A stretch of DNA of 64,000 bases. Origin: Ceratotherium simum simum (lineage: Eukaryota; Chordata; Mammalia; Perissodactyla; Rhinocerotidae). The notes below the pieces were generated by a model. It saw only the letters and a program-made list of their open reading frames with translations. It was not told the origin of the DNA and ran no database searches. The DNA lies in NCBI RefSeq assembly GCF_000283155.1, contig NW_004454207.1, positions 10,657,575 through 10,721,574 on the forward strand, given 5' to 3'. Below are positions 40,293 through 52,708 of the stretch, piece after piece. The position numbers were made by a program, and so were the translations under genes. How positions within the stretch are numbered: the first letter of the stretch is position 1; the number at the start of each line of letters is the position of its first letter.

Positions 40293-41314
40293 CAGTAATC
40301 CCTGCCTTATCTGCAATTTCTCTTTCTGTGGTTTCAGTTACCTGCAGTCAACTGTGGTCCGAAAATATCAAATGGAAAACTCCAGAAATAAACAATTAAT
40401 AAATTTTAAATTGCGCACCGTTCTGAGTAGCACGATAAAATCTCGTGCCGTCCTGCTCTGTCCCACCCAGGACATGAATCAATCTTTGTCCAGAGTATCC
40501 ACGCTGTATATGCTGCCCACCCGTTAGTTACTTTGTAGCCGTCTTGGTTATTAGATGGACTATCACGGTATCACAGTGCTTGTGTTCAAGTAACCCTTAT
40601 TTTACTTAATAATGGCCCCAAGCACAAGAATAGTGATGCCAAAGAGATAGTAATATCCAATTTGGATATGCCAAAGAGAAGCCGTCAAGTGCTTCCTGTA
40701 AGTGAAGAGGTGAAAGTTCTCGATTTAAGGAAAGAAAAAAACTACGTGCTGAGGTTACTAAGATCTATGGTAAGAACGAATCTTTTATCCATGAAATTGT
40801 GAAGGAGGCAAAAGAAATTCGTGCTAGTTTTGCTGTCGTACCTCAAATTGCAAAAGTTACGGCCACAGTGCGTGGTAAGTGCTCAGTTAAGATGGAAAAG
40901 GCGTTAAATCTGTAGGCGGAAGACACAAACGGAAAACTTGTTCCTGCTGACGGCAGCATGTTGCTCCAGAAAGCATTGAGCCTATACGAGGACCGCACAA
41001 GGGACCCCCCCAAAACGCGTGACGCCAAGACTTTTACTGCGAGTAAGGGACGGTTACACACACTCAGGAACAGGTTTGGACTGAAAGAGAGAGAGACTAC
41101 ATTCACCTAACTTTTATTAAAGTGTATTGTTATAATTCTTCTATTTTATTGTTGCTGTTCACCTCTTATTGTGCCTAATTTATAAATTAAACTCGACCAT
41201 AGGGATGTATGCAGAGGAAAGAACGTAGTCTATACAGGGTTCAGTACCATCCGCAGCTTCAGGCACCCGCTGGGGTCTTGGAACGTGTCCCCCGCGGATA
41301 AGGAGGGACTACTG
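40293..41314 (+). mobile_element. Tigger-type (pogo) DNA transposon, internally deleted
   Basis: Terminal inverted repeats CAGTAATCCCTGCCTTATC and GATAAGGAGGGACTACTG, flanked by TA target duplications (40291-40292 and 41315-41316). A transposase start ATGGCCCCAAGCACAAGAAT at about 40611 is followed by DMPKRSRQVLP-like and YGKNES-like fragments in broken frames. At 1,022 bp against roughly 2.4 kb for an autonomous Tigger1, the middle is missing. Confidence 0.92.
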
Positions 41315-41319
41315 TATAG

Positions 41320-42430
41320 AATTTTACAATTGAAAAGAGATCTTATAGATTTTAAATATCATCTAAATGTGTTTAGAGATGAGGTTCAGAGAAGTTAAAT
41401 GACTCCCAATCTCAGACAGCAGAACTGGGAGTAAGACATGGTTTTCTGGTTCAGTTTCTGATGTTGTTTTCCTACTTTTTGCTGTGAAATTATTAGAGAA
41501 TATTTTTAATAGAAGGGTTTGTCTGGAAGGTTGAATTTAAAGGTTTGTATGTTTCAGCTTGTGGATTAGGTTGCACTTCAAGTCAGATATGGAATGTTCA
41601 AAATGTCAGTGTAACCTTGTCACAGATAATTATCTCACTTATGAGTCATTTTCCCAAGGGATAGAGAGAGATCCTGTGTACACACCAATGTGGATTTTGA
41701 AAATCAGAGAATGTCCAGTCCAAGGGCTCTAAATGTTCGTTTGACGCAGGGCCTTTCAGTCTGGCTTCTCAGAATAATGTTTTTGAATGCATAAAACATC
41801 ATACAAAGGAATACAAAGGAAACCAATTACATTGAAAATGTCATCAAAGTATTACAAATTATAAATGTGTGGTATATGTGGTCCTTCATTTAATCTATTA
41901 AGTAACAAAATCTAGCACCAGTCTAATAACTACCATGCTTTTGACGTGGCAATGAGAGTAAACAATATTTCAAGATATCTGCGACAACTGTCATGTGATG
42001 TGAAAATATTTGTGATTTTTATTGGTGACAAGTCACAGGTCCTGCTAATACAACTATGGTTTGATACTTATATTCACAGTTGAAGGAAACACTTTTGCTA
42101 GAGATCAGTGAAAATGAAGAGGAAATGTTTTTCTCTTTCAAGTTCACTGATTTGCTAAACTCCAGGTTGAGATTCCCAATCTCTTCATTTTGAAGGTGAG
42201 GAATCTTTTATTTGAAATACGTAAAATGAGTTCAAATAAAATTAATTCAAAGAAAACCATTGATGAAGTCTATGCAATTGGCCTCAATTCAGCACACTTC
42301 TCTCAAGGAGCTTGGGCTTAAAAACAAACAAGGATTTGGAAAAGGGAGGTTACTTTTAAACCATTTCTGCTTTCTGCTCAGCATTCCTGGTACCTAAGGA
42401 CTGCTTGGTACAAAGGCCGTTGGGGAGGGG
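41320..42430. other. Mostly no feature seen
   Basis: A weak MIR-like piece at 41370-41460 (GATGAGGTTCAGAGAAGTTA); the rest has nothing I recognise. Confidence 0.45.
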
Positions 42431-42443
42431 AGATATAAAAACT

Positions 42444-42769
42444 GTTTGCGACAACACGGATGGACCTTGAGGGTATTATGCTAAGCAAACTAAGCCAGAC
42501 AGAGAAAGACAAACACCATATGATTTCACTCATATGAGGAAGATAAACGAACACATAGATAAGGAGAACAGGTTGGTGGTTACCAGAGGGGAGGGGGTGG
42601 GGGGAAGGTAAAAGTGGTAAAAGGGCACCTGTGTATGGTGACAGATAAAACTAGACTATTGGTGGTAAGCACAATGCAGTCTATACAGAAACTGAAATAC
42701 AATAATGTACACCTGAAATTTACACAATGGTATAAGCCAAGATGACCTCAATAAAAAAATAATAATAAA
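42444..42769 (+). mobile_element. L1 3' end, strongly 5'-truncated
   Basis: Contains CTTGAGGGTATTATGCTAAG, GGTTGGTGGTTACCAGAGG, GGTAAAAGGGCACCTGTG-like blocks and ends CCTCAATAAAAAAATAATAA. Duplication ATAAAAACT at 42435-42443 and 42770-42778. Same L1 3' end as in the U6 chimera at 59550. Confidence 0.92.
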
Positions 42770-42869
42770 ATAAAAACTAAACTCAAATTAGTATCTCAAT
42801 AAATTATCCTGCCAGTGTACTAAGAACCAGAAGCATGACACAATTCATTTTTGAATAAATGGCAACAAT

Positions 42870-42975
42870 AAGTATCCAAGCAATATATACAAATATTGAA
42901 TCGTTATGTTGTACACCTGAAATGAAAGTAATATAATGTTATATGCCAATTATATCTCAATATAAGAAAAGAGAA
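42870..42975 (+). mobile_element. Short L1 3' tail
   Basis: TGTTGTACACCTGAAATGAA and ATGCCAATTATATCTCAATA, an L1 3' end of an older type. Confidence 0.75.
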
Positions 42976-43036
42976 TAATGTGACTATGTATAGGTTTGGG
43001 ATACAAATTCACCTGAATTGTGTTCTGGTTATTTTT

Positions 43037-43965
43037 TTTTTTTTTTAATTTTTTGTTTATTGCAGTAACATTGGTTTATAACATTGTAAAAATTTCAGGT
43101 GTACATCATTGTACTTCTATTTCTGCATAGATTACATCATGTTCACCACCAAAATACTAATTACAACCCATCACCACACACATGTACCCAATTATCCCTT
43201 TCACCCTCCTCCCTCCCCCCTTCCCCTCTGGTAACCACCAATCCAATCTCTGTCCCTATGTGTTTGTTTATTGTTGTTATTATCTACTACTTAATGAAGG
43301 AAATCATACGGTATTTGACCTTCTCCCTCTGACTTATTTCACTTTGCATCATGCCCTCAATGTCCATCCATGTTGTCACAAATGGCTGGATTTCATCGTT
43401 TCTTATGGCTGAGTAGTATTCCATTGTGTATATATACCACAGCTTTTTTATCCATTCGTCCCTTGATGGGCACTTAGGTTGCTTCCAAGTCTTGGCTATC
43501 GTGAATAAGGCTGCAATGAACACAGGGGTGCATGTACCTTTGCAAATTGGTGTTTTCAAGTTCTTTGGATAAATACCCAACAGTGGAATAGCTGGATCAT
43601 ATGGTAGTTCTATTGTTGATTTTTTGAGGAATCTCCATACTGTTTTCCATAGTGGCTGCACCAGTTTGCACTCCCACCAGCAGTGTATGAGAGTTCCCTT
43701 CTCTCCACAACCTCTCCAACACATGTTGTTTCCTGTCTTGTTAATTATAGCCATTCTGACGGGCGTGAGGTGATATCTCATTGTAGTTTTGATTTGCATT
43801 TCCCTGATAGTTAGTGATTTTGAACATCTTTTCATGTGTCTGTTGGCCATCTGTATATCTTCTTTGGAGAAATGTCTGTTCAGGTCTTTTGCCCATTTTT
43901 TAATTGGGTTGGTAGTTTTCTTGTTGTTGAGATGCATGAGTTCTTTATATATTTTGGAGATTAAA
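43037..43965 (-). mobile_element. 5'-truncated young L1
   Basis: Reverse-strand L1 with poly(A) at 43033-43047 and a 16-bp target duplication TGTTCTGGTTATTTTT at 43021-43036 and 43966-43981. About 0.93 kb remain: the end of ORF2 and the 3'UTR. Confidence 0.95.
43287..43965 (-). pseudogene. L1 ORF2 C-terminal fragment, frame still open
   Basis: Reading the reverse strand, the frame is open from the truncation point to a TAA-type stop at 43287, about 225 codons without damage. Typical L1 ORF2p C-terminal blocks are visible: [39 protein letters not shown], a cysteine/histidine cluster [28 protein letters not shown] and [15 protein letters not shown]. Endonuclease and reverse transcriptase domains are absent, so it cannot act alone. 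The undamaged frame implies a recent insertion. Confidence 0.93.
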
Positions 43966-43984
43966 TGTTCTGGTTATTTTTAAT

Positions 43985-44690
43985 CTGACTTTTTAAAAAA
44001 TGTACATTTTGTAGCGTGTGGAGTAAGGCTCGAAAATATTTTTTAAACGAGATAATTGACTAAATATGGCAAAACAACTTATTGAATTCATGTCGTTACC
44101 ATTTATTTATGATGCCTCCTTTATCATGTATTAGATTATTAAATATACTAGAGTCAACTTCTTGAGTATTTAATTCTTGTGCCACTCCACTCATGTGCTA
44201 TACTAAAACGCATTTAATTACATCTCTGAAATTTTGGGCATTTGAACAATAATAATACTAACAATAAAATGATAATATTATTTTAAAAGTATTCAAAAAT
44301 GCTCTATTAAAGAACAGAATGCCTAGCCTTGAATTGAACTGATATTGTCCAGGGGTCTTGAGCACAACTCACGGTGAGAAATATTTTTTTCATTGGAACT
44401 CATCACACGCATGCATTCATACACATACATGCGATTCAAACAGAAGTGTCCCCAAACAGACTTCTCTTAATAAGTGGTGGGGCCCACTGATAGTTTTGTT
44501 CTATGCCATTCCATTCGAAGAAATGTTGGCCAGTGACCTGCTATTTATGATCAAGGATTGAGTTGCAACCCATAGTTTGATAAACATTGGACTGGATGAA
44601 CTCTGAGGACTCTCAAATTCTAAGATTCTGTGATGTATGTGTGGATCATATAAATAAGTACAGTATTAGAGGGAGCAAATGTTTTCAAGA
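43985..44690. other. No feature seen
   Basis: AT-rich, nothing recognised. Confidence 0.5.
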
Positions 44691-44694
44691 AATG

Positions 44695-45140
44695 TTCTTT
44701 TATCTCCAACTCTTTATTTTGAAAAATTTCAAAACTACAGAAAAGTTGAAAGAATAGTACAATAAATGCCCTAGACCATTCACCAAGATTGACAATTATT
44801 TTACCACACTTGCTTCTCTCTCTCCAAATACACACACACACACACACACATACACACACATGTATGTAAATTTATTTTTGTTATTTTTGCTAAATCATTT
44901 GAAAATAAGTTGCAGACATTATGATATTTTATCCTGAAATACAATACTTTAGCCTGTATCTCTTGAGAATAGGGATCTCCTCCTCCAAAGTCATAATATT
45001 ATTCTCATATCCAAGAAATTTAACATTAATGCAACAATGTGATCTAGTGTACAGATCACATTCACATTTCCCCCAGATGTCCTTTACAGCTATTTTTCTC
45101 GCAACCCAGGACTCTTCCATAGGAGACCCTAAGCAAGAAC
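44695..45140 (-). mobile_element. Old L1-like fragment
   Basis: Same repeat as 2022 and 56390: AAACTACAGAAAAGTTGAAA, TAAGTTGCAGACATTATGAT and CCTTTACAGCTATTTTTCTC. Contains the (CA)n at 44829-44861. Confidence 0.6.
44829..44861. repeat. (CA)n microsatellite
   Basis: About 15 CA units with one T interruption. Confidence 0.95.
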
Positions 45141-45566
45141 TGCTCAGCTGAGCCCAGTCAACTTACAAAACAACAAGAAGTGATAACATATTTTTAAAAA
45201 TTTATTGACATAATTTCAGGCTTACAGAAAAGCTTCAGGAATAGTACAATGAATTCCCAGATATCCAGAACCCCCAAATGTTAATACTTCACTATATTTG
45301 CTTTATTTCTCCTCTCAATCTCTATCATCTATCTATCTATCTCTATCTGTATCTCTCTTCCTAGTTTTCTTCTGAACTGTTTAAGAGTAAGTAGTAGTAT
45401 AATGCTCTTTTACCCTTAAATATTTCAGTTTGTATTTCCTAAAAATAAGAAATTTTCTTACGTAACCACATACAATTTTAAAAGAGTTAATTAACATTGA
45501 TACAATACTATGGCCTGATCTATATACCTGATTAAAATTTCACCAATTGTCCCAGTAATGTCTTTT

Positions 45567-45825
45567 TCTGTTTGTTTGTTTTTTTTTGTGAAGAAGATTA
45601 GCCCCGAGCTAACATCTGTTGCCAATCCTCCTCTTTTTGCTGAGGAAGATTGGTCCTGGACTAACATCCGTGCCCATCGTCCTCTACTTTATATGTGGGA
45701 TGCTGCCACAGCATGGCTTGATAAGCAGTGTGTAGGTCCACGCCAGGGATCCAAACCTGGGAACCCCGGGCCGCTGAAACGGAGCATGTGAATTTAACCA
45801 TTACAACACTGGGCCAGCCCCCCAA
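45567..45825 (-). mobile_element. ERE SINE (GGAAGATTGG-tail type)
   Basis: Reverse copy. Perfect 11-bp duplication TAATGTCTTTT at 45556-45566 and 45826-45836 (left copy has AGTAATG before it). Confidence 0.94.
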
Positions 45826-46486
45826 TAATGTCTTTTATAGCAAAAAACAAAAACCAAAAAAATTCCAAGATATGTGTTGCTTTCAGTTATCATGTTTCCT
45901 TAGTCTCCTTTAATCTTAGAAGAAAGACTTCAATGAAAGAAGACTTTCTGAGTCTTCCTTTGTATTTCATGACACTGACATTTTTCAAAGGGTGCAGGCC
46001 AGTTATTTTGTAGATTGTCCTTCATTCGCTGTTTGTCTGATGTTCCTCACGATTAGATTCAGATCATGCATTTTAGGCAGGATCTTGCAGAAGCGATGCT
46101 GAGTTCTTCTAAGTGCATTATACCAGGAGGCACATCCTATCAATTAGACCCATTGCAGACAATGTTAACTTTGATGGTTTGGTTAACCTGGTATCTGCCA
46201 GTAACTGTAAAGTTACTGCTTTCCACTTTGTAATTAATAAATGTCTTCTGGAGAGATACTTTGATACTCTGTAAATATCTTGTTACTATCCAAACTTTCA
46301 CCTACTGGTTTTAGCAAGCAATGATGATTCTTGCCTGAATCAATTATTACCATGATAGGGGCAAAATGGTGATTTTTATAGTTCCATCATTCCTTCTACA
46401 TTTATTATTTGGCTTTCTACTGTAAGGAAGATCTTTCTCTTCTTATTTATTTACTTGTTTGTTCACTCATTTAAATGTGGACTCGT

Positions 46487-46796
46487 CGGGGCCGGCCCCG
46501 TGGCTTAGTGGTTAAGTGCGCGTGCTCCTCTACTGGAGGCCCGGGGCTCGGATCCCGGGCGCACACCAATGCACCACTTCTCCGGCCATGCTGAGGCGGC
46601 GTCCCACATACAGCAACTAAAAGGATGTGCAACTATGACATACAACTATCTACTGGGGCTTTGGGGAGAAAAAGAAAAACAAAAAAAAGGAGGAGGATTG
46701 GCAATAGATGTTAGCTCAGGGCCAGTCTTCCTCAGCAAAAGAGGAGGATTAGCGCAGATGTTAGCTCAGGGCTGATCTTCCTCACACACACAAAAA
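46487..46796 (+). mobile_element. ERE SINE with both tail types (composite)
   Basis: ERE-1 head and ATCTACTGGGGCTTTGGGG block are followed, after an A-rich linker, by two GGAGGATTGG/GTTAGCTCAGGG modules and TCTTCCTCACACAC. One target duplication flanks the whole: AAATGTGGACTCGT (46473-46486) and AAATATGGACTTGT (46797-46810). Confidence 0.93.
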
Positions 46797-47539
46797 AAAT
46801 ATGGACTTGTGGATTCTTACTTTATTCGATCAATTATAACCTTTAATGTTATTATTTACTTTTATGCTCAAATTGTTCCAGATGTGGCCAATGGGAGTTC
46901 TTCAAGCTGGCTTCTTGACATTTTAACATGTCCCCATCATTTCTTGAGGGCTCCCTTCCTTTTTAGCACAAGATGATCCAGGCTCATCTTGTATTTTCCT
47001 TGCTCCAGTCCTAAAATCAGCCATTTCTCCAAGGATCTCTGCTTCCTTTTAGTGGATAATGTTATTCAGAAACCAAGATCTGGGTCCTGGGTATGTTCAT
47101 CGTTACTGGGGTGTCATTACTTCTAGACCCTCTCAGCAGACAGAACTGGGCAATAGATGAATATATGTACACATACACATGTGCATTTATACATGCACAC
47201 ACATACGTATTGAATACATGTAAACACTCACACATATCTATATCCATTTCTGTATCTAGCTCTCTCTATATCAAATGTGATACCTCTGGTTCCAATCCAA
47301 CGCAGCAGTGTTCAATCTATTCCTCCCCCTTTCCATAACTGTAACTACCTTCTCCAACATGAAAAACCTGGATCCCATTATTCACAATATATTTACTTAT
47401 TTAATTAATCCTAGAAAGCATAGAAAGTTTCAGAATTGCAAACTCATGCCTATGCAAACAAAGCTTTCTTACCAGAGTTCAATATTTGTTTAGAGTTCTT
47501 TTTCTCTTTAGCCTGAGGGCATGTGGTCCAAATTCTGTG

Positions 47540-47850
47540 TATCAAAGTTACTTGGCTTAATGCCCCTTCCCCAAGGGGATTATGTTATTTATTTGAAAAA
47601 CGTTTTAGTTCATTTGTTTCTGTTTGTATTCAATTTTAAGGTCCCCTCAATTGTTATTTTAAGTCACTAAATTCTGGGATGGTTTATCATGCAGCTGTGG
47701 ATAACCCAGACAGCATGGCATCACATCACAAGGAACATGATGTCAATTTGTCCCATTATCAGTGATGAAAAGTTGGATCCTTTGGTTAAGGTCTTGTCTA
47801 CCAGATCACTGCATTATAATTAGTTAATAATCTGTGGGGTGTCCCATCTT
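47540..47850. other. No feature seen
   Basis: Short stretch without a recognisable element. Confidence 0.5.
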
Positions 47851-47868
47851 CTTTCCTTAGTAACTCTT

Positions 47869-48190
47869 TGTTTTTTTTTTTTTTTTTTNNNNNNNNNNNN
47901 NNNNNNNNNNNNNNNNNNNNNNNNNNNNNNNNNNNNNNNNNNNNNNNNNNNNNNNNNNNNNNNNNNNNNNNNNNNNNNNNNNNNNNNNTCCTCCTTTTTT
48001 TTTTCCCCCCTCAAAGCCCCAGTAGATAGTTGTATGTCATAGTTGCACATCCTTCTAGTTGCTGTATGTGGGACGCAGCCTTAGCATGGCCGGAGAAGCG
48101 GTGCGTCGGTGTGTGCCCGGGATCCGAACCCGGGCAGCCAGTAGCGGAGCGCGCACACTTAACCGCTAAGCCAGGCGGCCGGCCCTTTCA
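47869..48190 (-). mobile_element. ERE-1-type SINE with gap in its tail
   Basis: Reverse copy; body at 48012-48190. Duplication TTAGTAACTCTT at 47857-47868 and 48191-48202 encloses the gap, so the gap lies in the SINE tail. Confidence 0.93.
47889..47988. other. Assembly gap (100 N)
   Basis: Exactly 100 Ns after an 18-bp T-run; because the target duplications flank it, the missing DNA is SINE tail. Confidence 1.
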
Positions 48191-48204
48191 TTAGTAACTC
48201 TTGC

Positions 48205-49280
48205 TAGATGAACTTAAGACCACCATAACAGTAACAATCAAGGGAGCCTATTTCAGAGTTACATTCTTCTCTGTGGAAATACCTGCCTTAATGCCATAGG
48301 AATGCAGCTAGAAGGCGAACACCTATTGACTAATTACCGGCAAGTGGGCTCCACAGCTGGCAGAGGAGGTGAAAATCCAGCTGTGATGAAAACACTTGAT
48401 TCTACTTGTAGTTCAACAGAGTCTGCTTAAAACAGAATGCTACAAACTCTGTGTAGGTTTGCCAACTTGTGATTCTGATCCCAAATCACGAGATTTGGAG
48501 AAAGAAAAAAAGCCAAGAGCAGTCTTTTTATTTCAAGCTTTTCAAATGGAGTTAAGATCGGGTGCCTGCTGAGAAAGAAGTCTATTAAGGACACTGCTTC
48601 TGGCTTTCATAGTAATGCAATTGTTTTCTAGTTAGGATGAACGTTTCACTGTACAAAACTAGTTGGGTCTATGTTGCCTTCTTGGTTCCATGTCTTTTAA
48701 TTTTGGCTTTTAAATATATTATTTGATCATATTCAAGTAATTAAATCATAGTCCTTTTATATTCCAAACTTACAGATGTTCATGGTTACATCCTCAGTGC
48801 CTAGGATGGCACAGAGTAGGGGTGAGTGTGTACACGCATGAATAAATGAATACCTGGGGATTCCCATTCTTTCATTGATTCCTCACAGATTTATAGCATG
48901 GCCACTCTCCTGTTATATGCTAGGAATTCCCCTAGGCATTCAGTCACAGAGGTTAATAAAACACAGCCCCAGCTTCAAGGGCTCAGAGGCTAGAGGAAAA
49001 GAGAGAAATATAAACAAAGAATTACAAAACTTAGGGGTGGGGGTAGGCACTGATAGAAATATACACTGGGTTTGTTGTTCTTGTTGTATTTAGAAGACAT
49101 TGTCAATTTATTCACAATTTAGGCTCAAAGTATTATTCACAGGGAAGTGCAAAAAGAGCACAGCATCTCACTAAGCAGCTGAAAGCACGCAGCTTAGTTA
49201 TAGAAAAGAGAGATTATTTCAGGTACAGGACTCCACAGTCTTGTATACATATTTATCAACATCATTACCATCATCATCAA
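48205..49280. other. Mostly no feature seen
   Basis: Weak L2/MIR-like pieces near 48775-48990 (CAGTGCCTAGGATGGCACAG); otherwise nothing recognised. Confidence 0.45.
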
Positions 49281-49282
49281 TT

Positions 49283-49610
49283 TTTATTTTATTTATTTAT
49301 TTTATTTATTTATTTGTGAGGAAGATCAACCCTGAGCTGACATCCATGCTAATCCTCCTCTTTTTGCTGAGGAAGACCGGCCCTGAGCTAACATCTATTG
49401 CCAATCCTCCTCCTTTTTTTTTCCCCTTTTTCTCCCCAAAGCCCCAGTAGATAGTTGTATGTCGTAGTTGCACATCCTTCTAGTTGCTGTGTGTGGGACG
49501 TGGCCTCAGCATGGCAGGAGAAGCGGTGCGATGGTACATGCCCGGGATCCGAACCCGGGTCCCCAGTAGCGGAGCATGCACACTTAACCACTAAGCCACG
49601 GGGCCGGCCC
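49283..49610 (-). mobile_element. ERE SINE with both tail types (composite)
   Basis: Reverse copy with two AGGAAGA.../GAGCTAACATC modules, a T/C-rich linker, then the ERE-1 body and GGGCCGGCCC head. Same layout as 46487 and 56058. Confidence 0.9.
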
Positions 49611-49620
49611 ATCATTTTTT

Positions 49621-49811
49621 TTGTCCCCCCAAAGCCCCAGTAGATAGTTGTATGTCATAGCTGCACATCCTTCTAGTTGCTGTATGTGGGACGCGGCCTC
49701 AGCATGGCCGGAGAAGTGGTGCATCGGTGCGCGCCCGGGATCTGAACCCGGGCCGCCAGCAGTGGAGCGCACGCACTTAACTGCTAAGCCACGGGGCCGG
49801 CCCCCGCGGCC
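49621..49811 (-). mobile_element. ERE-1-type SINE, tandem with previous
   Basis: Second reverse copy immediately after the first. ATCATTTTTT follows both SINE heads (49611 and 49812). The head has an extra GGGCCGCGG before the GGCCGGCC. Confidence 0.92.
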
Positions 49812-50133
49812 CATCATTTTTTAAAAGTAGTACTTGAATTAGCTGCCAAGTACCTGGGATTACCAGTGTTGCTAAACTGTTTCAGGGTAGTGCACTGGGT
49901 TTTATAGGAACAGAGAAGAGGGGGTAAGAAAAGACCTCCTGCAGTTAACCTGAGTTAAAATTATAAAATACTTTTAGGAGATTTTTCTTGGTGTAAACTG
50001 TAGTTTAAAAATGGAGACAGTCACAAAAAGAAAAATATCTTAAAATTATGCATAAGTCCACCCATAGGTAAAGGTAAACACGTTTGTTTATATCCTTCCT
50101 ATTCTTCTAGAAAATATATACTTAAAAATATAC

Positions 50134-50311
50134 GAGGGCTGGCCCCAGTGGCCTAGTGGTTAAGTTTGGCGCACTCTGCTTTGGCAACTCAGATTTGGTT
50201 CCTGGGCGAGAACCCACACCACTCGTCAGTGGCCATGCTGTGGTGGCAGCCCACATAAAAAATAGAGGAAGTTTGGCAACAGATGTTAGCTCAGGGTGAA
50301 TCTTCCTCAGC

Positions 50312-50325
<14 letters not shown>
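50134..50325 (+). mobile_element. ERE SINE (GGAAGATTGG-tail type), shortened
   Basis: Sense copy with a diverged head and a single tail module, ending in an A-run that passes into an (AT)n tract. Confidence 0.9.
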
Positions 50326-50344
<19 letters not shown>

Positions 50345-51779
50345 TACACACAAAAATAGGACCAATCTGTATATTTTCTTTTGTGACCTGCTCTTTCTCA
50401 CTTAACAATAATTTGTTAATATCTTTCTACATCATCAAATACTCTGCTATGATATCAAATTTAAGGGCAGCACTATATGGAAAGAGAAAATGTTGGAGTA
50501 CAATTGCTCACTAAACTATAAATTTAGATACAAATGCAACTACTAGCATTATCATTTTTACCAGGCAGAAATCATCTGCAATTCTACTGGACAAAAAAAA
50601 ATCACTCACAATCTTATCAATCTTTTCTATAAGTTAACATGTAAATGTGTAACTTCACAGAGTGTGGGCCCCAATCAATAGTACTTAGTAAGTTAAAGTG
50701 GTTTCTCTAGACCTGCACTATCCACTATGGCAGCCACTAACCACATGCGGCTACTGAGCGCCTGAAAGGCTAGTGCAACTGAAAAATTGAAGTTTTAATT
50801 TGATTTAATCTTACTCAATTTTAATTTTATTTTAAAACTGAAGCAGTGTAAAAAAATTTTCCATTAAATTCAACTTTATTGTTTAGGTAGGACTACATTT
50901 CACTTTGTCGCATCTCATAGATATTGCTGTACTGTATTGTGTGTTGAGTACGTGAGTCGCCTCCAGTACGACACAAACACATCATTACTCTAGTTAGTGT
51001 CAAGAGATTGAGTCAATTCAAGTTATTTTTTTTCTATGCACCAATTTAACATTGAAATGTGTCTGTGTATTTTACACAGATAGCATCATTTACAGTGATA
51101 CGTATACGAATCATAATTGGTAACTAAATTGAAATAATTCTTATACTTTAAATTATATTACAATTAAACTTTTTTTAAATAAAAGATAAATAAGTATGGA
51201 CTAACTTTTTCATTTAAAATCAAGGCTCACTATGAGGCAGAAGTGAGTGGAGATGTAGATACCAGCACTATACCACAAGAGGAATAAAACAAAGAGATTG
51301 GAAGAAAGAATGTTATAAATTTCATGTAATTTGCTGCAGCAGACCAAAACAAAAAAGTAATTTGTTGTGAAAAAATTGTTTAAAGATAATAAAGTGGACA
51401 ATATTGAGTGACATTTTCAGCAAATACAGAGTGAATTTGATGAGAACAAAAAGAATCAATACAATTAGTTGCATGCATTCAAAATTGAATGTCCAATGAA
51501 AATTGTCTAAGAAATGATAACAGGCTCTGAACTTGTAACTTTGGCCAGCTTTATAATGGCTTGGGTTCTTGCATGTAAAAGAAAACCAGTTTTAGATGGC
51601 AATAGTAAAAGAAGTGATTATTTTAGTTATGGAAATTTTGTTTAAGAATTATAAGGAAAAGACTAAAATTGATATTTTACAAAAAATGAAAGATCTTCAA
51701 TAAAACCACAAAGTAATTGCCTGAAGAATACAAGACCTATTTAACGGGATCCAAGATTGATTCAAAATTGGAAAAATTG

Positions 51780-52290
51780 CAAGTACTTTTCTTTAGCTTT
51801 AGATGATTCATGTGATTGTCTAATTAATACTTCGGGTTTGTTTTGTCTCAGAGGACTGCCATATTTGCAAAGAAATGCCAATTCATAGCCTAAAAAACTA
51901 TGGCATAGATATTTTTCAGTTTTTTACATCTGTCAAAGAACTTCAGTTAGACATGAAAAAAATATATTACAAAGGATGGTGCTCCAGATGTCAGGTCAAA
52001 ATTCTGGATTTGTTACAATTTTAAAACAAGAGGCTGATGTTTTCCTGGTGACTTCATATCACTGTATGATACACACTGAAAATATTTGTCCTCATTTCTC
52101 TGAAACAGACTCCATGAAAAGCATCATGGATACGGTTGTTAAAACTGTTCAGCTTATACGTGCAAATGCTGTGACTCATCACAGTTTATGGAACCGTTGA
52201 AAGAAGTAGACAATGAATTTAATGATCTGGTGTTTGTTGCCAATGCTCGTTGGTTGAGCCACAAAGAGTTTTACAATGTTTTACTGTGCT
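51780..52290 (+). pseudogene. hAT transposase fragments (ZBED5/GTF2IRD2-like)
   Basis: In changing frames one reads a SLALDDSC-like motif near 51795, DGAPDVRSKF near 51975, then HCMIHTENICPHFSETDSM, IMDTVVKTVQLIRANAVTHH and, after a frame change, FVANARWLSHKEF near 52235. These match the order of conserved blocks of the Charlie-type transposases from which the ZBED5 and GTF2IRD2 domains were taken. Frameshifts and stops make it inactive. Confidence 0.85.
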
Positions 52291-52708
52291 GTTAACTCCA
52301 GCTCAAGATTTTCTTGAAACAAAAGGGATGCTTGCCAAATATTCATTAATCAAAAAAAAAAGGCAATGTGATTTACATATTTTCTCACAGATATCACACT
52401 GCAAACGAACAAGATGAATTTGAAGCTCCAAGGGAAAGAAAAGCTTATTTGTCATTTAGCTAGACAGGTAGAAGAATTTATGTGGAAATTGAAACTTTTC
52501 ATGATTCAAATCAATAATAATGATTTTATATAGTTTTCTAACATGAATCAATATGCAGATTTTAATTGTAATAAACAGCATTACGTAAATTGGCTGTAAA
52601 AACTGTAAGAAAATTTTGAAGAATGCTTCGTTTATATTAATACATTTAGAATTGCTTCTCAAATAGCACAATACCCCTTTGAATTTAACGATAAGGATAC
52701 TGAGTTGA

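Larger units (their letters stand above)
45185..47540 (-). mobile_element. Long old L1-like element with two SINE insertions
   Basis: Runs from CAGAAAAGCTTCAGGAATAG through AGATGATCCAGGCTCATCTT, GAAACCAAGATCTGGGTCCT and CTACTTCTC-like segments to about 47540. SINEs at 45567 and 46487 interrupt it. The (ATCT)n near 45325-45350 lies within. Family assignment is tentative. Confidence 0.55.

Noticed and set aside
49388..49817. Open frames reading RGLAVKCARSAAGGPGSDPG-like peptides here and at many other places
   Set aside because: These are translations of the ERE SINE head and recur wherever a SINE lies; they are not genes.
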